From: Sclerurus mexicanus
Lineage: Eukaryota; Chordata; Aves; Passeriformes; Furnariidae
Length of the DNA: 64,000 nt
Reading direction: 5' to 3'
Assembly: GCA_013396755.1 (NCBI GenBank)
Contig: VWZF01007012.1
Coordinates: 332,202-396,201 of the forward strand
The notes under the pieces are model-generated. The model was not told where the DNA came from. It saw only the letters and a list, made by a program, of their open reading frames with translations, and made no database searches. This document shows positions 22,301 through 37,300 of the stretch, one piece after another. Every line of letters starts with the position of its first letter. Within the stretch, counting starts at the first letter, position 1. Position numbers and translations under genes: made by a program.

Positions 22301-25300
22301 CAGACTTGATGGTCCACTTAATTTGTCTCGCATTCACCTCCACAAACAATCTTTTAGTCATCTGCATGCACCAGTGCCCATCCCTCCTTCACGTGTGCAC
22401 TTAGAACACTCACCCTCCTGCCCTTTTAGGTTAGTCCTTACAAGAGCCTTGCCGGCAGCCAGCGACAAACAGCAAATCACATGAATGTAGGAAACGAATT
22501 AAAAATGCCCCATTGCCCAGCTATGCAACATCTGTTTAAAGAAATCTCTTACTTCCCCCATCTGACCAGACGTGCCTGCAGGCTTTCAGACTTAAAAGAC
22601 TATTCATCCACACACAGCTGGCAACAAGCGAGAGGCTTGGGACAGAGCAAGCCTTTGGAGCAACCCAAGGTACTTTCTGCTTTCTATAAGCCTTCTCCAG
22701 ATTCAAAACGAAGGACAAAGCAAAAGGGCCCAAACCCAAGGAAAGGCAGCACCAGAGCACTGTACCAGAAGCGATTCAGCTGCAGCACCACATTCACAGC
22801 CTTGCACTGCTGGCTGGCTGTGAGTGGGTGGTTTTCTAGTATACCTGTTTGCTTTTACAGCTATGGCACACATTTCTATTAAGAAAAAAAAGAAAAAAGT
22901 ATAATGGAGAAACTCTGGAGAACAAGACAACAAAAATAGATGACAAGAATCCTTTGTTCCTTTTTTCAGTGGTGCACAGCAACTCCTGTATCTCACAAAC
23001 CATCTCCAGTTATTTCAACGAAAGGCTTCTTCAACCTTTCTGCCCCTACAGTCTCTTTCTGCCAGAAGTTTTCCTTGAACAGAAGGAGAGAAATTTGTTT
23101 TGCCAAAGAGGCAAGCTCCCAAACCACTGTGGCCAGAGGCAAGACTGAAGCAGGATAAGGTATCGGCATAAGCACCAGAGATGCAATCAGACAGATTTCT
23201 AAATTACCCACATAAATTCTTTTGTAGCCAGCATGTAATAAAAACACATTCTTTTTACACCCCTCAGCTGGCAGAGAAGGGCAGAACAGGAGCAGCACAA
23301 CTGGAAAGGGTCAGCACAGAAAGGAAATAAATATGGGCAAAGCAGCACTGCTCATCTTCAGGCCAAAAATATCTCACAAGCAACAGTCACCTACCAGCAA
23401 CCTTCTCTGGTCAGTGTGGAGCACCACATAAGGGCTGTGTCTCCTCCCTTACCTGAAAATCTTTGTGCTTTGAGACCTTTGCAAATCAGGAGGTAAATGA
23501 GATGCATCTACGTGGGTGTTGCCTGGCAAAATCATTTGTCTTAATTAGTTAGCAATATCTGAACAAGTAAGAGCAGTATCGACGTTTTCTGCAGCATCAC
23601 CAGATTTATTCCCTGCACCTTTTCCAATTAAGAAGTAAACAACAAAGGTTAAGCCGTCAATCAAGCCTGCAGTGTAACACATCACTGAAGAGCAGATTTT
23701 ACTTTGGGATGACCTTGGGAAGGAGACATTTTTCGGTCAAATATCCAGGACGAAGAGACAGAGCACCTTGCTGATGCCAAGAGCCAGAAGGGCCCAGCAG
23801 TCACTTTGCCAAGATCTCAGTGCTGACAGGCGCTTAGATTCTGCTCTGCTCAGCCAAACAATTTATTTTTGGCTAAAGAATATCTTCTACAGCACTATCC
23901 ACTCCGGATTTGAAGATATCGAGAGATGAAGAACCTGCCATTTGCCTGCACAGTTTGTTTTACTACCTGACATTTAGAGATGTGACTTAAGTTTGCCTGG
24001 TTTCAGCTTTCACTCATCAGTTTCTTTAGTGCCCTTGTCCACTGTGAGGGCTTCTTTGTGATCTCTCTATAAAGACATTTCTGCAGAGCAGTTGAATTAT
24101 CTCTCAATCTTATTTTGACAAGTTAAACAGACTAAGATCTTTACATCTCATGCTCTGGCATTTTTTCTCCTGGTCTTGAATCTTTTTAATGACCTCCCCA
24201 AGTTTTAAATGTCATTTTGAGAACTTAGAGAGGAGAACTAGAGTCTGCATTTTAGAAACACGTACAGAGGTAAGAATCAGCTTGTACTCTCTGCTTCTGC
24301 ATCTCCCAAGGCCACAGTAAAGCTCCTGCTCACATCACACCTCACCTGGAGGCTGTTCAGTCTCTGCTGGTACAACCTTGTAGAACATTGTATTAAGAAA
24401 TATGTAAGCAAACAAATTCTTTTTGAAGAGAAAGCAAGCAAAACTCCAGACACCTCTATACAGCTCTCCCACCCTCAATGCTATTTACTCTCCTTCTAAC
24501 ATGCATATTGCCTGTGAATTTAGTGAGGCTTAAACTCATGCTTGCTCCAAATCAAATGAAAACTCTGAACAGCACCAAGCCTCCAAAAGAGCCTCCTGCC
24601 TTTGAGGTTTTCCCTGACAACTGCTTTTTGAAATGTGAAGTATGTTTTAAATCTATGTATCGCAATCACATTTTTTAGGGTCGCGTTGTTCTAGGACAAG
24701 ACCACTACATACTTATTACATTTACCCAGATACCTGCTTCTTCTAAAACTTGGATAAGAAAATTTCTCACAAGACCCATTTTCCCTACATTCTTCTTGAC
24801 TGGTATTAATTATATTCCATCCTTTTGTACATTATTAATTAGATCTCATTATCATGTTTCCCTCAATTCTTTCTATGAGTGACATCAGGCCAAATAACCA
24901 AAAGTTCCCTCTAGACAACCCAGTAATGAACCAAGAAGAGCAAGGTCCCCATGCAGGTGCCCCGTGCAGAGCATCCTTTGGAGAGTTCCCTTCCTTAACT
25001 AAATTTCCAGCTGTCAACCACATCGAGAGGCAGCTCTTCTCAAGGGTGATGCCACTCCTGAGGCAGAACTGAGTGCCACCAAGAATTGCATTTGCCTTTT
25101 AATCATGGGAGTGGGAAACAAGACTGCAATTGTTCCCTTCTCTCTCCCAAGGAAAGGGTCACCACTTCTCCTGCCCACTCCAATGCACAACTCCTGGAAG
25201 ATCTTCATCTCTGCTGCTGACAGGACTCTCCATGTTCAGAGACCACCAAGTCTTGAAAAACCTATGTGAATTCTGCAATTGCTGATCACAAGGTCATGTT

Positions 25301-28300
25301 TACATCCTTATTACTTTTACACAGAATTGCTCTACAACAAATGTTTATTGATGACATTTCTGAGACAGAGGGTGCCCCATTTGCTGTTATCCTTACACTA
25401 CCCACTCGTCACTTCTTTCTCCCCACCCAGGTACTTGGTACCATCTTTCTCTTTTCGACTTCATTTTCAATATTCTCCTCTACGTTTGTGCAGTTCACTG
25501 GATCCTACCAAAACAAAAAGAAACCAGCATGATGCATGTGCTACAGACCCTGCCATACTTTAGAATTAATTGATATTGATTTAACCCTGAGATTAGGAAT
25601 TGACTGAATTTCAACTCAACCAGCTTTGCTCCTGAATTACCCAACCGCTTCCAAGCACAGAACACAGTGGCACCCAAAGCACATGGCCATGAGGCACCAA
25701 CACAGGTCACCCAAGACACACCAAGGGTCTGCCAAAACAACCTGGTTAGCTTTTATCCCTTCCCAAGCTTCACCTTGATGTGCAAGGGGAAAATCAGGAA
25801 GGGAAATCAGTTGGATGCTTACTTTCATTTGTTCCTATTGCAAAGCTTTGGAAAATATGATATTCTATATTTTCCAGGAAAGATTACTCCAAGTTTGAGT
25901 TTGGGAGACTACATTCCTATTGTCTTTCTTGCTCAAGCCAAGCGGTGTGCAGTGATTCCCATCCATACGTGCTGCAGGGGATCCACCTGCGCAGACTCTG
26001 CTCTCCGGCTTCACACCTGGGTTTCTCAACACATGAAAAAAAAGACAAACCTCCAAATTACAAACCTGCACTTATGAAACTTGAAGAACTGACAACCCCA
26101 GCAAGAGAACACAGAAAAAAACATCTGGCAGAGTCAATGCAGCCTTCAGAGCATGTTGTAGATCACGTAGAAAGCAGAGACAGGACCGGATCTGACTGCC
26201 TGCAGAGGAGATTTTAGGCCTGAGGTAACTCCTCTTGGTTCACACTGGATCTGGCTGCTCTATCCTCGGCTCAAAGATGGACTCACAAACCCTTTCATTT
26301 TCCACAGCCACTAAATTCACACTTAGGGACAAAACCTAAGACAAAACCTAATTCTTTCTTTCTTCCCCATAAAGATCTGCCACTGAGAAAAGATGATTCA
26401 GGTCAGTTTGGGGCTGAAAATGAAGGGAAAACACCAATCAACCATCCTGCTATTGTCACCTGCTGAGATTAGGAAGAAAGTCCCCAAGTCAAGCGACCGG
26501 TCTTTGGCACATGTGTGGGCAATAGTGGGAGTCTCAGGTCAGCACCCCATGAGACTGCTGGAGCCCTGACCATTTTACCTCCTACTTCTTTTCAGATACT
26601 CCAAGGAAAGAGCCAACGCTTCAACTTCTCCACTTTAAAACTTGTCACTGCACTCTTGTTCCTAAAGGGTTTAAAAATGAGATTGGTTTTTTTCTCTGTT
26701 TAGTCAGATACTGACTCCCCATGACATGTGCTAAGATTTGTGTGCCATGAATCAATTCCGAGATGAATAAAAGGATTCCATTGTTCAGCTTCACAGGGGG
26801 GAAAAAGAAAAGAAAAAAAAGAAGTCTTCCCACAGCCTTGTGGGAATATCCAACATCTGCTACAGCCTGGCACACACTGAGCAGAGCGGCTGTCAGGGTG
26901 GGCAGCACGGGCCCTTTTACAGGGGTATCTCTGCTCAGAACAAGCCATGCTCTCTCCTAAGGGGCTGCTACCGCTGAGGGAAAAAAAATAAATACTGGAT
27001 TGTCACTTCAGAATGCAGTTTAATGAGATGAACTCAGTCTCATCATGCCCAGCAAGCTCTGACATCCTGCCAAGCATTCCCTACATCAACATCCTAATGG
27101 AGTGTGAATTATGAGCACCTAAAGAGAGGCAGTTTGTACCGTGCTCCAGAACATGCCAGGCTATCATCACAGCCTGAGTAATCCACCAGAATGACAGAAA
27201 ATGGCTGGGGAGAAGCAGGGGCACTAATCAGGCTGTTTGCTTCATTCCCCTTGTCCCACTTTCAGACACCAATAAAATCACACCCTTTCTTTCCAAATTA
27301 AGCACAGAATCTTCTATGGGATAGGAAAAAATACTTCAACTTGTCAATTCTTAATCTGTGCATCTTAAGTACATTCACAGGGTTAGGAAAGCTCAATCGA
27401 CTCATCCTGTAACAACCAGAAAACAGTAAAATTGGTCACTATTGGCACGGCTGTTACAGCCACCAACCCCAGCTGAATGCAGAGCAGGAGGACACGCAGT
27501 CTGTGAAGATGCCAGTGACACACCTCTGAACTCCCACTGTTGCATGGTCACCGACACGTCCCACTGCTCCTGGGCCACAAAAAAGCATTCTCTCATCCCA
27601 GAGTTCAGCCTGGCCTGTCCTCACCCACGTCAACAGTGGTGACACTCACATGGGCGTCAAACCAACTCCTCCTGAGCCTGGAATTTCTTGTTCTTCCCCC
27701 TCACCATTAGAGAGGGCCAAAAATCAACCACAGGGTTATTTTCATTAAGCAGGCACCTGGCAGCAGCCTCCAAGGCTGCCTTCCCTGCTTTCCATCACAA
27801 CCCAGCCCACATCCCAAATCCTCACCCACTTTAAACCCGCGTTGTCTTCTCCAAGCCAGTCTGAGCTGCAGTTTGTTTTAAATCCAGCTGTATTTCAGCA
27901 GGTCTCCACCCCCAGTATCACCTCTTGTAGCTTAGCCGGGGCACTGGTAAAGCATCAATTTTGCTTCCTTTCTTCACAAGCTCCATTGTAATAATTTAAA
28001 TGAGGAAAATGTGATATATTTTTTCTGCCCCTTTTTGAGGTTAAAACCAAATAGTTCCCATGACACTATTTTTAATTTTGACCTTTTTGATAATTCATCT
28101 ATATAAAAAAACCTCAATGGCCAAATTTTTTGTTTAAAAATGTCTAAAGGAAAAGTTCTGCAACAAACATGTAGCCAGGAAAAGCACTTTGAGATTTTTT
28201 TTTCCTTCATCAACAAAAGAGAGAAAGCAAACAGCCAAAAGGTAAACACATATATTCCACTGTCAGGGACTTTCAAACAGTTTTTGACTGTCCTAAAAAG

Positions 28301-31300
28301 TTGTTTAGCTTTTCACTATAAAAAAAAAGTTGCAGTGCCATAACACTAACAAAACTGTTCGGTTCTTTCAAGTATTTCATGGGAACTACTTTACAGCTAG
28401 ATCCAGCTCTTCAGAATTCTTTCCATGTCTCTATTTTGTTTGCAGCAGCAGGATCCAAATAGCTTCATCTGATGCCTGCTCTGCATTTTTATTTTTATAA
28501 GAAAATGGAACACACTGCCCCCTTCTCTTCCCCCAATCTGCCAGGCTTTGCAGGAGAGTCTGATTAAGTGAAATGTCCATATCCATCCAGAAAATTCACT
28601 GCTGGAATATTTCTCCAGCAATGAAATCTGAACACTGCCCTGTCTGCAGCCCAGGTCTCCAGGGACACATAACTGGTGATGCTGCACCAGCTGTTTCTGG
28701 AATGGCCACATGTCTGGGACAGACACACCCCACATCCCAGCTCCTTCTTCATCCTCTGCTGCTTTTGTTCTTAGGCAATGGATGACAACTCAATCATATA
28801 ATCTTACTACAGTATTTGTAATGCAATAAACCACAGAGATATACACACCTTCTGACTGCACAGCAATGAGTGGATTCAATGTTTCTACTTCTTGAATTTT
28901 GTGGTTTAAGCCTCACCAAGAGTTTAGCTCTCCTCCAACATCAGCCCACCTGGGAGGCCCAGAGGGTCTGTCCAAATATACACACCAAATCAAGGAAAGT
29001 GTAGCTGATGTACTCAGAGAACAGGTACATTTGGCACAGCAACAAGCAATTAGTTTATTTAAACTACTACATAGTAATATTTATTCCCTAGAAAGCAGAG
29101 GGAAATGCCAAACATAATACCGACAACCAGCAGTGCTTTACGTGTTCTCGGCTACACACTCAGCTTTGCCAGCTATGAAGATGTTGGTATCAGGAAAATA
29201 TGAAAATAGAAAGATGGGGGGCTGGTTTGTCTGCCAGGGCCATCCCAGAGCTTTCTTCTAGTTAATTCACAAGGAGAACCAGAGGGTGAACCGACTCATA
29301 TCCCTGTGGCTGGAAGCCCTCCAGCTAACCAATATAAGTGGTGAAGGCCAGGTGAGGATCTCTACTTAATTACAAGTGAGCTGAACCAGAGCACTCTAAT
29401 ATCCTAATTCTGCCATCCATCTCCCACTATTAATAACTCTGAGGGTGTTGCTTAAGTCCGGGTTCTGAAAAATGAATGAGCCTGAGCTGCAGAAAACCTC
29501 TCAATTTAGAAAAGGATCACAAAGATGAGGTGAATTCACAAAAATAAATCAACTAGAAAGAGTCATGGTAGAGGAGGATGGCATGAGATGAAAGAGCTGC
29601 CCTGACTACACTAAGACAAGCAGTTTTGCACAAGGCAGTTGTGCCCTTCCCAAGCCTGCTGAACCCACCTGCTCACTGACTATGTCCTGGGAAGGTCCAG
29701 AGTCCTGCCCTTCATTCAGCAACTCTTGGGAAGCAAGCAGTGGGCTAAGTAACTTCAGCAGCCTGTCTGCAAGCTGTGCTTTCCTGATGCAGAAGAGGAT
29801 TCATGTCATGAGCCTCCTGAAGCCATCAAAACTTCTCTGCGGAGCTGACACACCTTTCCATCCCCTGGATGCTCAGCTCCAGTGGCTTGCTTTCACTCTG
29901 AAGGTTAATTTTAAACTGAGATTATTTATCAGACCTTTTCTTCCAGAGGCACTAATTTGCACATGCTACATAGGAATGATGGGGAGAAGGTCAGGACAGA
30001 GGCTTAAGTATTAAAGAAGTATTTGCTTCCCTCAAATTCACAGCTAAAGCAGGGAAAATTTAGTTTGGGTACTGATAAAATTCAGAGAGTAGGAATTGAC
30101 AAGGCCATATCTATTAATGAGATTTTTCCCTTTTCTGTCCCACTGACGCTCTTTTAGGAGCAAGTGGCTTTGTCAAAGCCACGTGTGTGAACACAGAGAG
30201 CAACAGTCTTGGCACAGTGAATGAGTCATGCAACCTTTTGTTCGCTAGTTATAAACACAATTAAAAATACAGCCACATTTCCCTAACAGGCAAGAAGCCA
30301 CAGAACCCTGGAGTCATTCATAAACTAGAATCATGGTGCAGAATCACACTTAGAATAGCATTTGATTTGTGTTTAGCTTGGGTTGTAATTACTTCATCAT
30401 ATTTTCCTTAAGGAAATGAATGATCAAATTCACAAGGAGTTGACTTTAATTATACACACTGCTTAATAACTTGTGTCCATTTGGAAGCAATTATTTCATC
30501 CACTGTGGAAGGAGAGAGGGGGAGCCGGCGGGTCTGGTTTCCAGAGAAGTCAAACAATTTCAGGCATTCAATTCCTAATTCCAGACAATTTCACCAGATC
30601 CTACAACTACCTGTGTCAGGCCTCACCAAAGGTGCTTTCATGTAATACCTGTAGTAAATGCTAGAGGAAGCAAGCCAGCATGTCTTTCCACTCTAATTCT
30701 ACGTATTGCTTTGCCTCACAGGGAGACATCCTTTGACAGGCTATGAAGTGCACTTTGTACCAGGCAACTACTGCATCCCACCACAGGTGCACTAAAGGGA
30801 AGCATTTTCTTCCCAAGTGGTACAAAGAACAGTACAGACATCTCTGGTTGGGGCACATCTGTGATCCTGAAAGGGTGAGCACAGGGGATGGCTGCGCTTC
30901 CCAAAAGCCTGTGGAAGAGCCTGGCTCAACAGCTCTTTAAGCCCACGAACGAGAGCTCTGCTTTTGCAAATGGATCCACTGCACTCATACCAGTTCTCTC
31001 ACATGGATCCATTTCCAGGATCAAGTGCCCGATTCTGCTTGGGTGGAGTGAAAGGGGAGCACTCTGCCCTTCATGACCATGGTAATTTGGCCGCAGGCAC
31101 CTCTGGACAGCTGGAAGGGAGGGTCAGGTTTCGATGCCCAGAAGCAGGACAGGAGTAACAGTTCCTTACAATGTAAAGTGATTCATGGTGACTAAGAAAT
31201 CAAAGTGAGTTTGTCTCATTGCAAACAGTTCTGCCAATTATACATCATTAAATATGTTCAACTGGTGACAAGTCAAGCCATTACACATGGAAAGCACCAC

Positions 31301-34300
31301 CCAACACCAAAAGCCAAAGGCACTGAAATTTAACTAGCAGACACCTAAGGAGAAAAAAAAAAAAACAAACCAACATTCAAGCAAAATTTTCACAGCCCAA
31401 ACCCTGAAGAGACACATGCAGACTCATCTGAGTGACACTCTCCCACAGACAAGCATGGCAGACACATATCTGCCTCCTACATCTGTTTTCTGCATGCACA
31501 AAAGCAGTGCTCAGATATAAAAAAAAACCCAGATTACTTGAAGTCCATTGGGAAACTCAGCTCACCATTTGTCTATTGAGCTTCCAATAGAGGAAAGAAA
31601 ACCCTTTGGCCAGAGCTGAAAAACAGACATAACACGTTCATCTCTGCTGAAAGAAACTGCAGAATGTGGGGAACCAAACAATATCCTGGCTGGCTGCAGA
31701 TTACTGGGGATTAGAGAAAAAAGCCATTAGTGCAGCAGATTAATACATTTTAGGAACAATACCAAAATCCAGTTTTCTCAATTACCAACCACCAGAAGCA
31801 GGAAGACTCAGTCCTTTGTGAAAAAGAGACACAGCAGAGTGTTCAGTATCGTATTGAATGGAATTTGCGTTAATCACTCCCAGTGCGCAACAGCCACACA
31901 CCACCACAGTGTTGTGAGAAGCGATGGCTGTTCGCAGCACGGCTGCCCCATGGACATGGCAGAAAGTTCACCAAAATCCCATGACTGGTGCCAAATATTT
32001 CTACATACATGTTGTAGAAGGAGCAAGGATGAACAAAACGCTTCAGAGCGCCCTGCTGATCTCTCTCTATTATGAGAGTGGAAAAGAGAACAGATGAAGA
32101 AAAAACTGTGATACAGCCAGTGTCAGTCTTGCAGGCAATTCTGCCAGCTCGGGAGGATCAAACATGCATTAAAGAGCAGCGTGTGTATTTAGGAGTGAAA
32201 AAATAGTTTTAACGTAACTACAAAAAAAATGTTTGACGGGAATCTCTTTATAAAACGTGCAGGCAACAACTGCCCAACAGTAATGACACAAGGTCAGGAG
32301 AGGACAACGTGCTTACAAAGTACCTGTGCCTGCATCACTGCCTGCCTTCTTATACCTGCAGGTAACTTTCATGCTTCTGTTCTCATACTTAACAGCTGGG
32401 CTGATATAAGGAGGTCTCGGGATTTCTCAAGATGATACTGGCAAGGTCAGAGAAGTACAATCCCCTTCCATCACTGCGCTCCAAGGGCTCCATTTCACTC
32501 TGTGTAACTGTGCCAGCAACAGGCACGTGAACAGCCACCCACTCCACTTCATCAGTGCGAGGGAGGGGCATTTCAACATGGAAACGAACGGAAGGAGGTA
32601 GGACACACAATTTTGGAAGTGAACTTGAGAGTGAGACCCTCAGCCTCAACCCATTCACAGTCCCCGATCACAAGTCAAAATTACAAATCGAGCTCAGGAG
32701 TGAAATAACATCCCTTCCTCCTCCTCCTGCCTGCAGAGACAGGAGTTCAGGGCTCTGTTTCCTTGGCAACAAAAAAGAGCATCACAACAGCCTCCTCGCT
32801 AGCAAACAACACACAAAAATGTGTCATTTTTTTCTCTCCAGTGTCTTTTATCACTAGGGAATAAGACTGAACTCAGAAGTCTCCACTCAGCCAGAATGGA
32901 AATAGATATCCATTATTGCTATTTGAAATGTAAGTATCTTTTCTTCGGAGCCTTTAAGTTTGTCCAGAGGTAGGTACCAAGTAAGGGATTTTCATTTATT
33001 AAGTTAAGCAAAAATACCCCCCCAAAAAACAACCTTGCTGAAGTTCACCTCTGAAGACAAATTATAGACCTTGAGCAGTTTGGGTATAAGAAAATGTAGC
33101 TTATGAATTTCAGATCTGCATTTAAGATTCTGTTAATATTCACTTTCGAAAAGCATTAGAAATGAAGATTATAAATTTAATAATGTAACACATGGGAGGA
33201 ATTATCCTCCTCCCCGTATAAAAAGCCACTTTGCTCATGCCTATAAATTGACTTTCTATTACTGTCATTAAACCAGCATAATGTGCTACAATTAGGGTCT
33301 GCCCCACCACAGCCAAGAATTTAGCAGACACTCTCATGAGGTGAGAGGGGCAGTGGCACTGCTCCCCAGCCAGGAGCGGGTATCTCCTCACTGCAGGACT
33401 TTGGGGTGCTGCTGGACATTAACAAGGGTTCAAAAAGCAACTGGACAAAATTATTGAGGAAAAATAAGGTCAGGCAGCACCCCAAAAAAATCTGGGCAGC
33501 AACTAATCCCTGGGTTATGAGGTGGGCACTCAAAAAAGACACCAAACTCGTGGCTGGCTGAAGTGGGACTCCAGGAAGAAGCCAGGCTGCTGCTTTCAGG
33601 TTTCACCATCTCCCGTTCAGCTGTGCATTACACACAGATGGGGTAAGCCCAGACTGCTGGTGATCAGGTCAGGCTGATGCCTTGTCCCAGCACTCATCAC
33701 CTTCACAGTTCTCCTCCATGGTGTTAGACTCTCACCGTCTCCATGACTTTCTCCAAACACCTTGGCAAACATGGAAACCGCTCACTCCTTCCATTCTGCC
33801 ACAACAGAGAAGCAAGATCACAGTCCTCAGGCTGCAGTAGTTGCTCATTCACTTCCAAGTTTTCCTCCTCTACAGCTAGTGCAAGTTGGATGCCCTGCAT
33901 GGTCTCCCTGTGTGCCCAGACCATCAGAGCAGCCCCTGTCCCTGCTGTAGAGCATCTTCTGCTCCCCTCTCACTCAATTTGCTCACATTTAACTCCACAC
34001 ATGTCTGGGCCATCGGAGATGAGGTTACAGTGCCCACATATGAACCTACTGAGCAGCAAAGGCATTGAAACCTATATTCAGTGGTCTCCTGAAACAGGCA
34101 ACTACACAGAAACATTAAAATTGTACTGGCAGGTATTTACAGCCCCATGTCCCACAGCTCTTCCTCCATTTCTAAGTTACTGATGGGTTATGACATATTT
34201 CAATAACAAATCTCTTTGCTTCTTCTCAGCCCTGGCACTGTTCTTCCTTTTCACCAGGAACGTACCTACACAGCTCCACATTTCTGTCATTTGCCTTTTT

Positions 34301-37300
34301 TTTTTAACCTGTTTCACCCATACTTTATGCAGCAGGCAGCTAGAAGACTTGCTCACATCTCAGTTTCTTTTAGATGAAATCTGAGCAACAGCACTGAGCG
34401 AGTTGATAGCATCTGTTGACGGTTCTTGCCTTTCCTTTATTCATGAATTGCCCTGAATTTTAGAAGAAAAGCAGGTGGTACTTGTTCAAGATCCCCAAAG
34501 ACTATCACTGGTCACTGCACCCACCCAGCAGGTGCTCTGTAAGAAACCAGGTTGACAGGACAGGCCAGCACTGGGCTTTTCAAGCACCACTGTCTGGCTT
34601 TGACAAGAAGTGCCCTTTGCTCCATGACAGGTCAGTTTGTTAGACTGCTGGATGACTCTCAGTCACCTAAAAAACATCCCATTTACCCAAATATTCATTC
34701 AGAGGAGATTAATGGTTTGAAATGAACATGAAGGCGACTTGTGATAATCAAAGTGAATCCATTTGCGAGTCTGACACGGACAGAAAGCACTTCGCAGCCT
34801 TCACCAAAGCCTGGCTTAGTCTCCCTGCTGAAGCAATTTCTAGGTCATAACACGTGCAGCTGTTTGGAGGTCTGTGCTTTGTCTTTACCCTAATTTGGGG
34901 AGAGACATGATGTTTTGCTTCTGCTCAGACTGCACATTTCAATTAGAGAAACTGTAAGGTCAGACTTGATTTTGAAGTGACTATTAAATTTTACTCCTCT
35001 GGATCCATAAATGACTCCTTGTATCCTGTAAGCCATATTCCCGATTGAGATGTCCTCCTGTTGTATCCATTCTCCTCAGAAATTTCACTTTATGAAGCAT
35101 GACTTGGCCCTTCTGAATTACACAATATTTGTCTTTTTCATGTATTTGCCGCTACAGATATGTGACTTTTCTCCTTGTATTTTCCTGTCATATAGAACAG
35201 CTTTTCCTTTCAATAGTCACAGCTGCTTAATGAATTTGAAGTGTGACATTTTGTTTTCCACGGTGAGGTGTAAGAGAAGTGTAAACTGTCACTGTGAGAT
35301 GAACTAGAAAACACAGAGGGCAGCAAGCCCTTTCCACCAGCCAGCCACAGAGCTCTCAACAGCACCCACCACACCCTGCAAGACTCAGCTTTACTCAAAC
35401 TTCACTAAACAAATCAAAATGTCAACTTTAGGAAGTATGTACAAGCTTCTACACACAGTACAGTTTCACAAGCCCAAAGAGGGCTACTCGATGTGCTATC
35501 CCACCCGGCTACTTGGATGCTTTGCCCAAACAACATTTCCAGGATCCAAGGGGAGTTAAAACCTCAAAAGACTTTCCAGAGCACTGCACAAATTCCTCTG
35601 ATGTCGCCCACAAGGGAGGCTACAAATTGGCACCAGTAGTTGTCAACATTTTGTTTTGATCTTTTGGCAAATAAATCCACCCTCTGAAATGTTTGCAGGA
35701 TGCAGAGATAAAAAGCAATAAATGAATAAAACCCAAAGAAGTTTGAAGGGTTTATTTTTACCAAGTGATCAATACCTTCTGGCAGTCTTCCTCCAGCTCT
35801 AATAATACCAGCAAGGACAGTGACCCTTGGCTGGTTTTGTACACTGCTCTCCAAACATTATTAATTAACCATCACAATCCACTTCTAGAAAACAGAAAGC
35901 ATGATCTGAAATTCTTCTACAGCAAGAAACAGAGAAAGGATGAGTGCTGGGAAGGGATACTGGTACAAGGTTAGAGTTTAGGACCTTCAGCTCTTGCACA
36001 TCCAATCTCACCACACTGGTCCTCCAAGACCAGTTCCAGGGAAATGGTGTATTTTTCACACAATCTGTGTGAACCTTCACGATCTGTGCAAACCTTCACA
36101 ATCTGTGCTTAGTGCAACACTTGCTTTCACTTCACTGTGATAAAGCATCAGGGCAGTGTCCAAATCAACTCATTAATAAATCAAATGACAATAAATCAAC
36201 TGGAGGGAGATGAATTATTGAACTCAAAAAACCAATTTAGTTCTCAGAGACAAAACTTAACTCTAAGCTGGGAGCTACTGAATACAGAGCCTAATTGGCC
36301 TCAGAACAGCTTTGCTGACACACTGCAGACTAACAGTCCAGTCCACCTGTACCGTGGTTCAGGGGCACATTTCCTCACAGCATTTCACTGGGGTACCTGC
36401 TATTTTGATGCTGATCATCAATACTAAAGATAGAAGACAAATCTCAGGTCATCAAGTCAGTCAGGAAAGTATCTCAGGGGATGCTCACCTTGACCTAAGC
36501 CAAGTCTAAGAATCAGGTCTAAACCCAGAGTCAGCACACATGTAGATATCAATCCAGTTTTGGAGTCCCTCAGGCAAACTGTTTTCTATTATTTTGGGGC
36601 AGCCATTACAGAGTCACAATATTTAGTCAACCTTTTCCTTCTACAGTCATTAATCATGCACCATTTAACTACTGGTTTGTCATTTACTCTCCTAATCCTT
36701 TTCAAATCCTTGTACTTATTTTCTCATCTTTTTTTTAATCCCATTCTATGTGTCTTGCTAATTACACTCCTTAACTGTTGTAGGCTGTTTCAATAGATAC
36801 GTTGAACAAGACGTGGTTTGATCACTTGCTGTGTATATGGCCAATGAATTGTTTATTATTGCAACATTTAAAATATAAACACTGTTGTACTTAATTATCT
36901 GGACAGCTGCTCGTAACTCTAGGGAGGAAGGCTGAATGACCATTTAACAATGTACTCAAAAAACAAGGTTTCCAACCTTGTCAAAAAGAGCAATGTAAAA
37001 GGGGAAAAATGCCTAGGGTTTCCTTCTTGTCAAAATAAGGAATTTTGCTTCCCTGGCAGACAGTACTGTTTTCAAAGGACTGTTATTTGCAATTTTGCTG
37101 TGTCCTGAGCCAACCATTCCTACCAGTCTCAGGAGACTCTTTGTCTCCAGATGCCAGCACACGAGGCCAGACTAAGAGTCACAGGGCAGCAAAAGCAAGG
37201 TCACATCCAAATGATGGATGCCAAAAACCAGTGACCGATGAATGAGATAAAGAGATCACCTGAAAACTTAAAGACAATGAAATTATTCATGGCCAAAAAG

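Noticed and set aside
33395..33560. Possible old CR1 piece (GGTTCAAAAAGCAACTGGAC)
   Set aside because: Only one short block resembles a consensus; the flanks do not continue the match.
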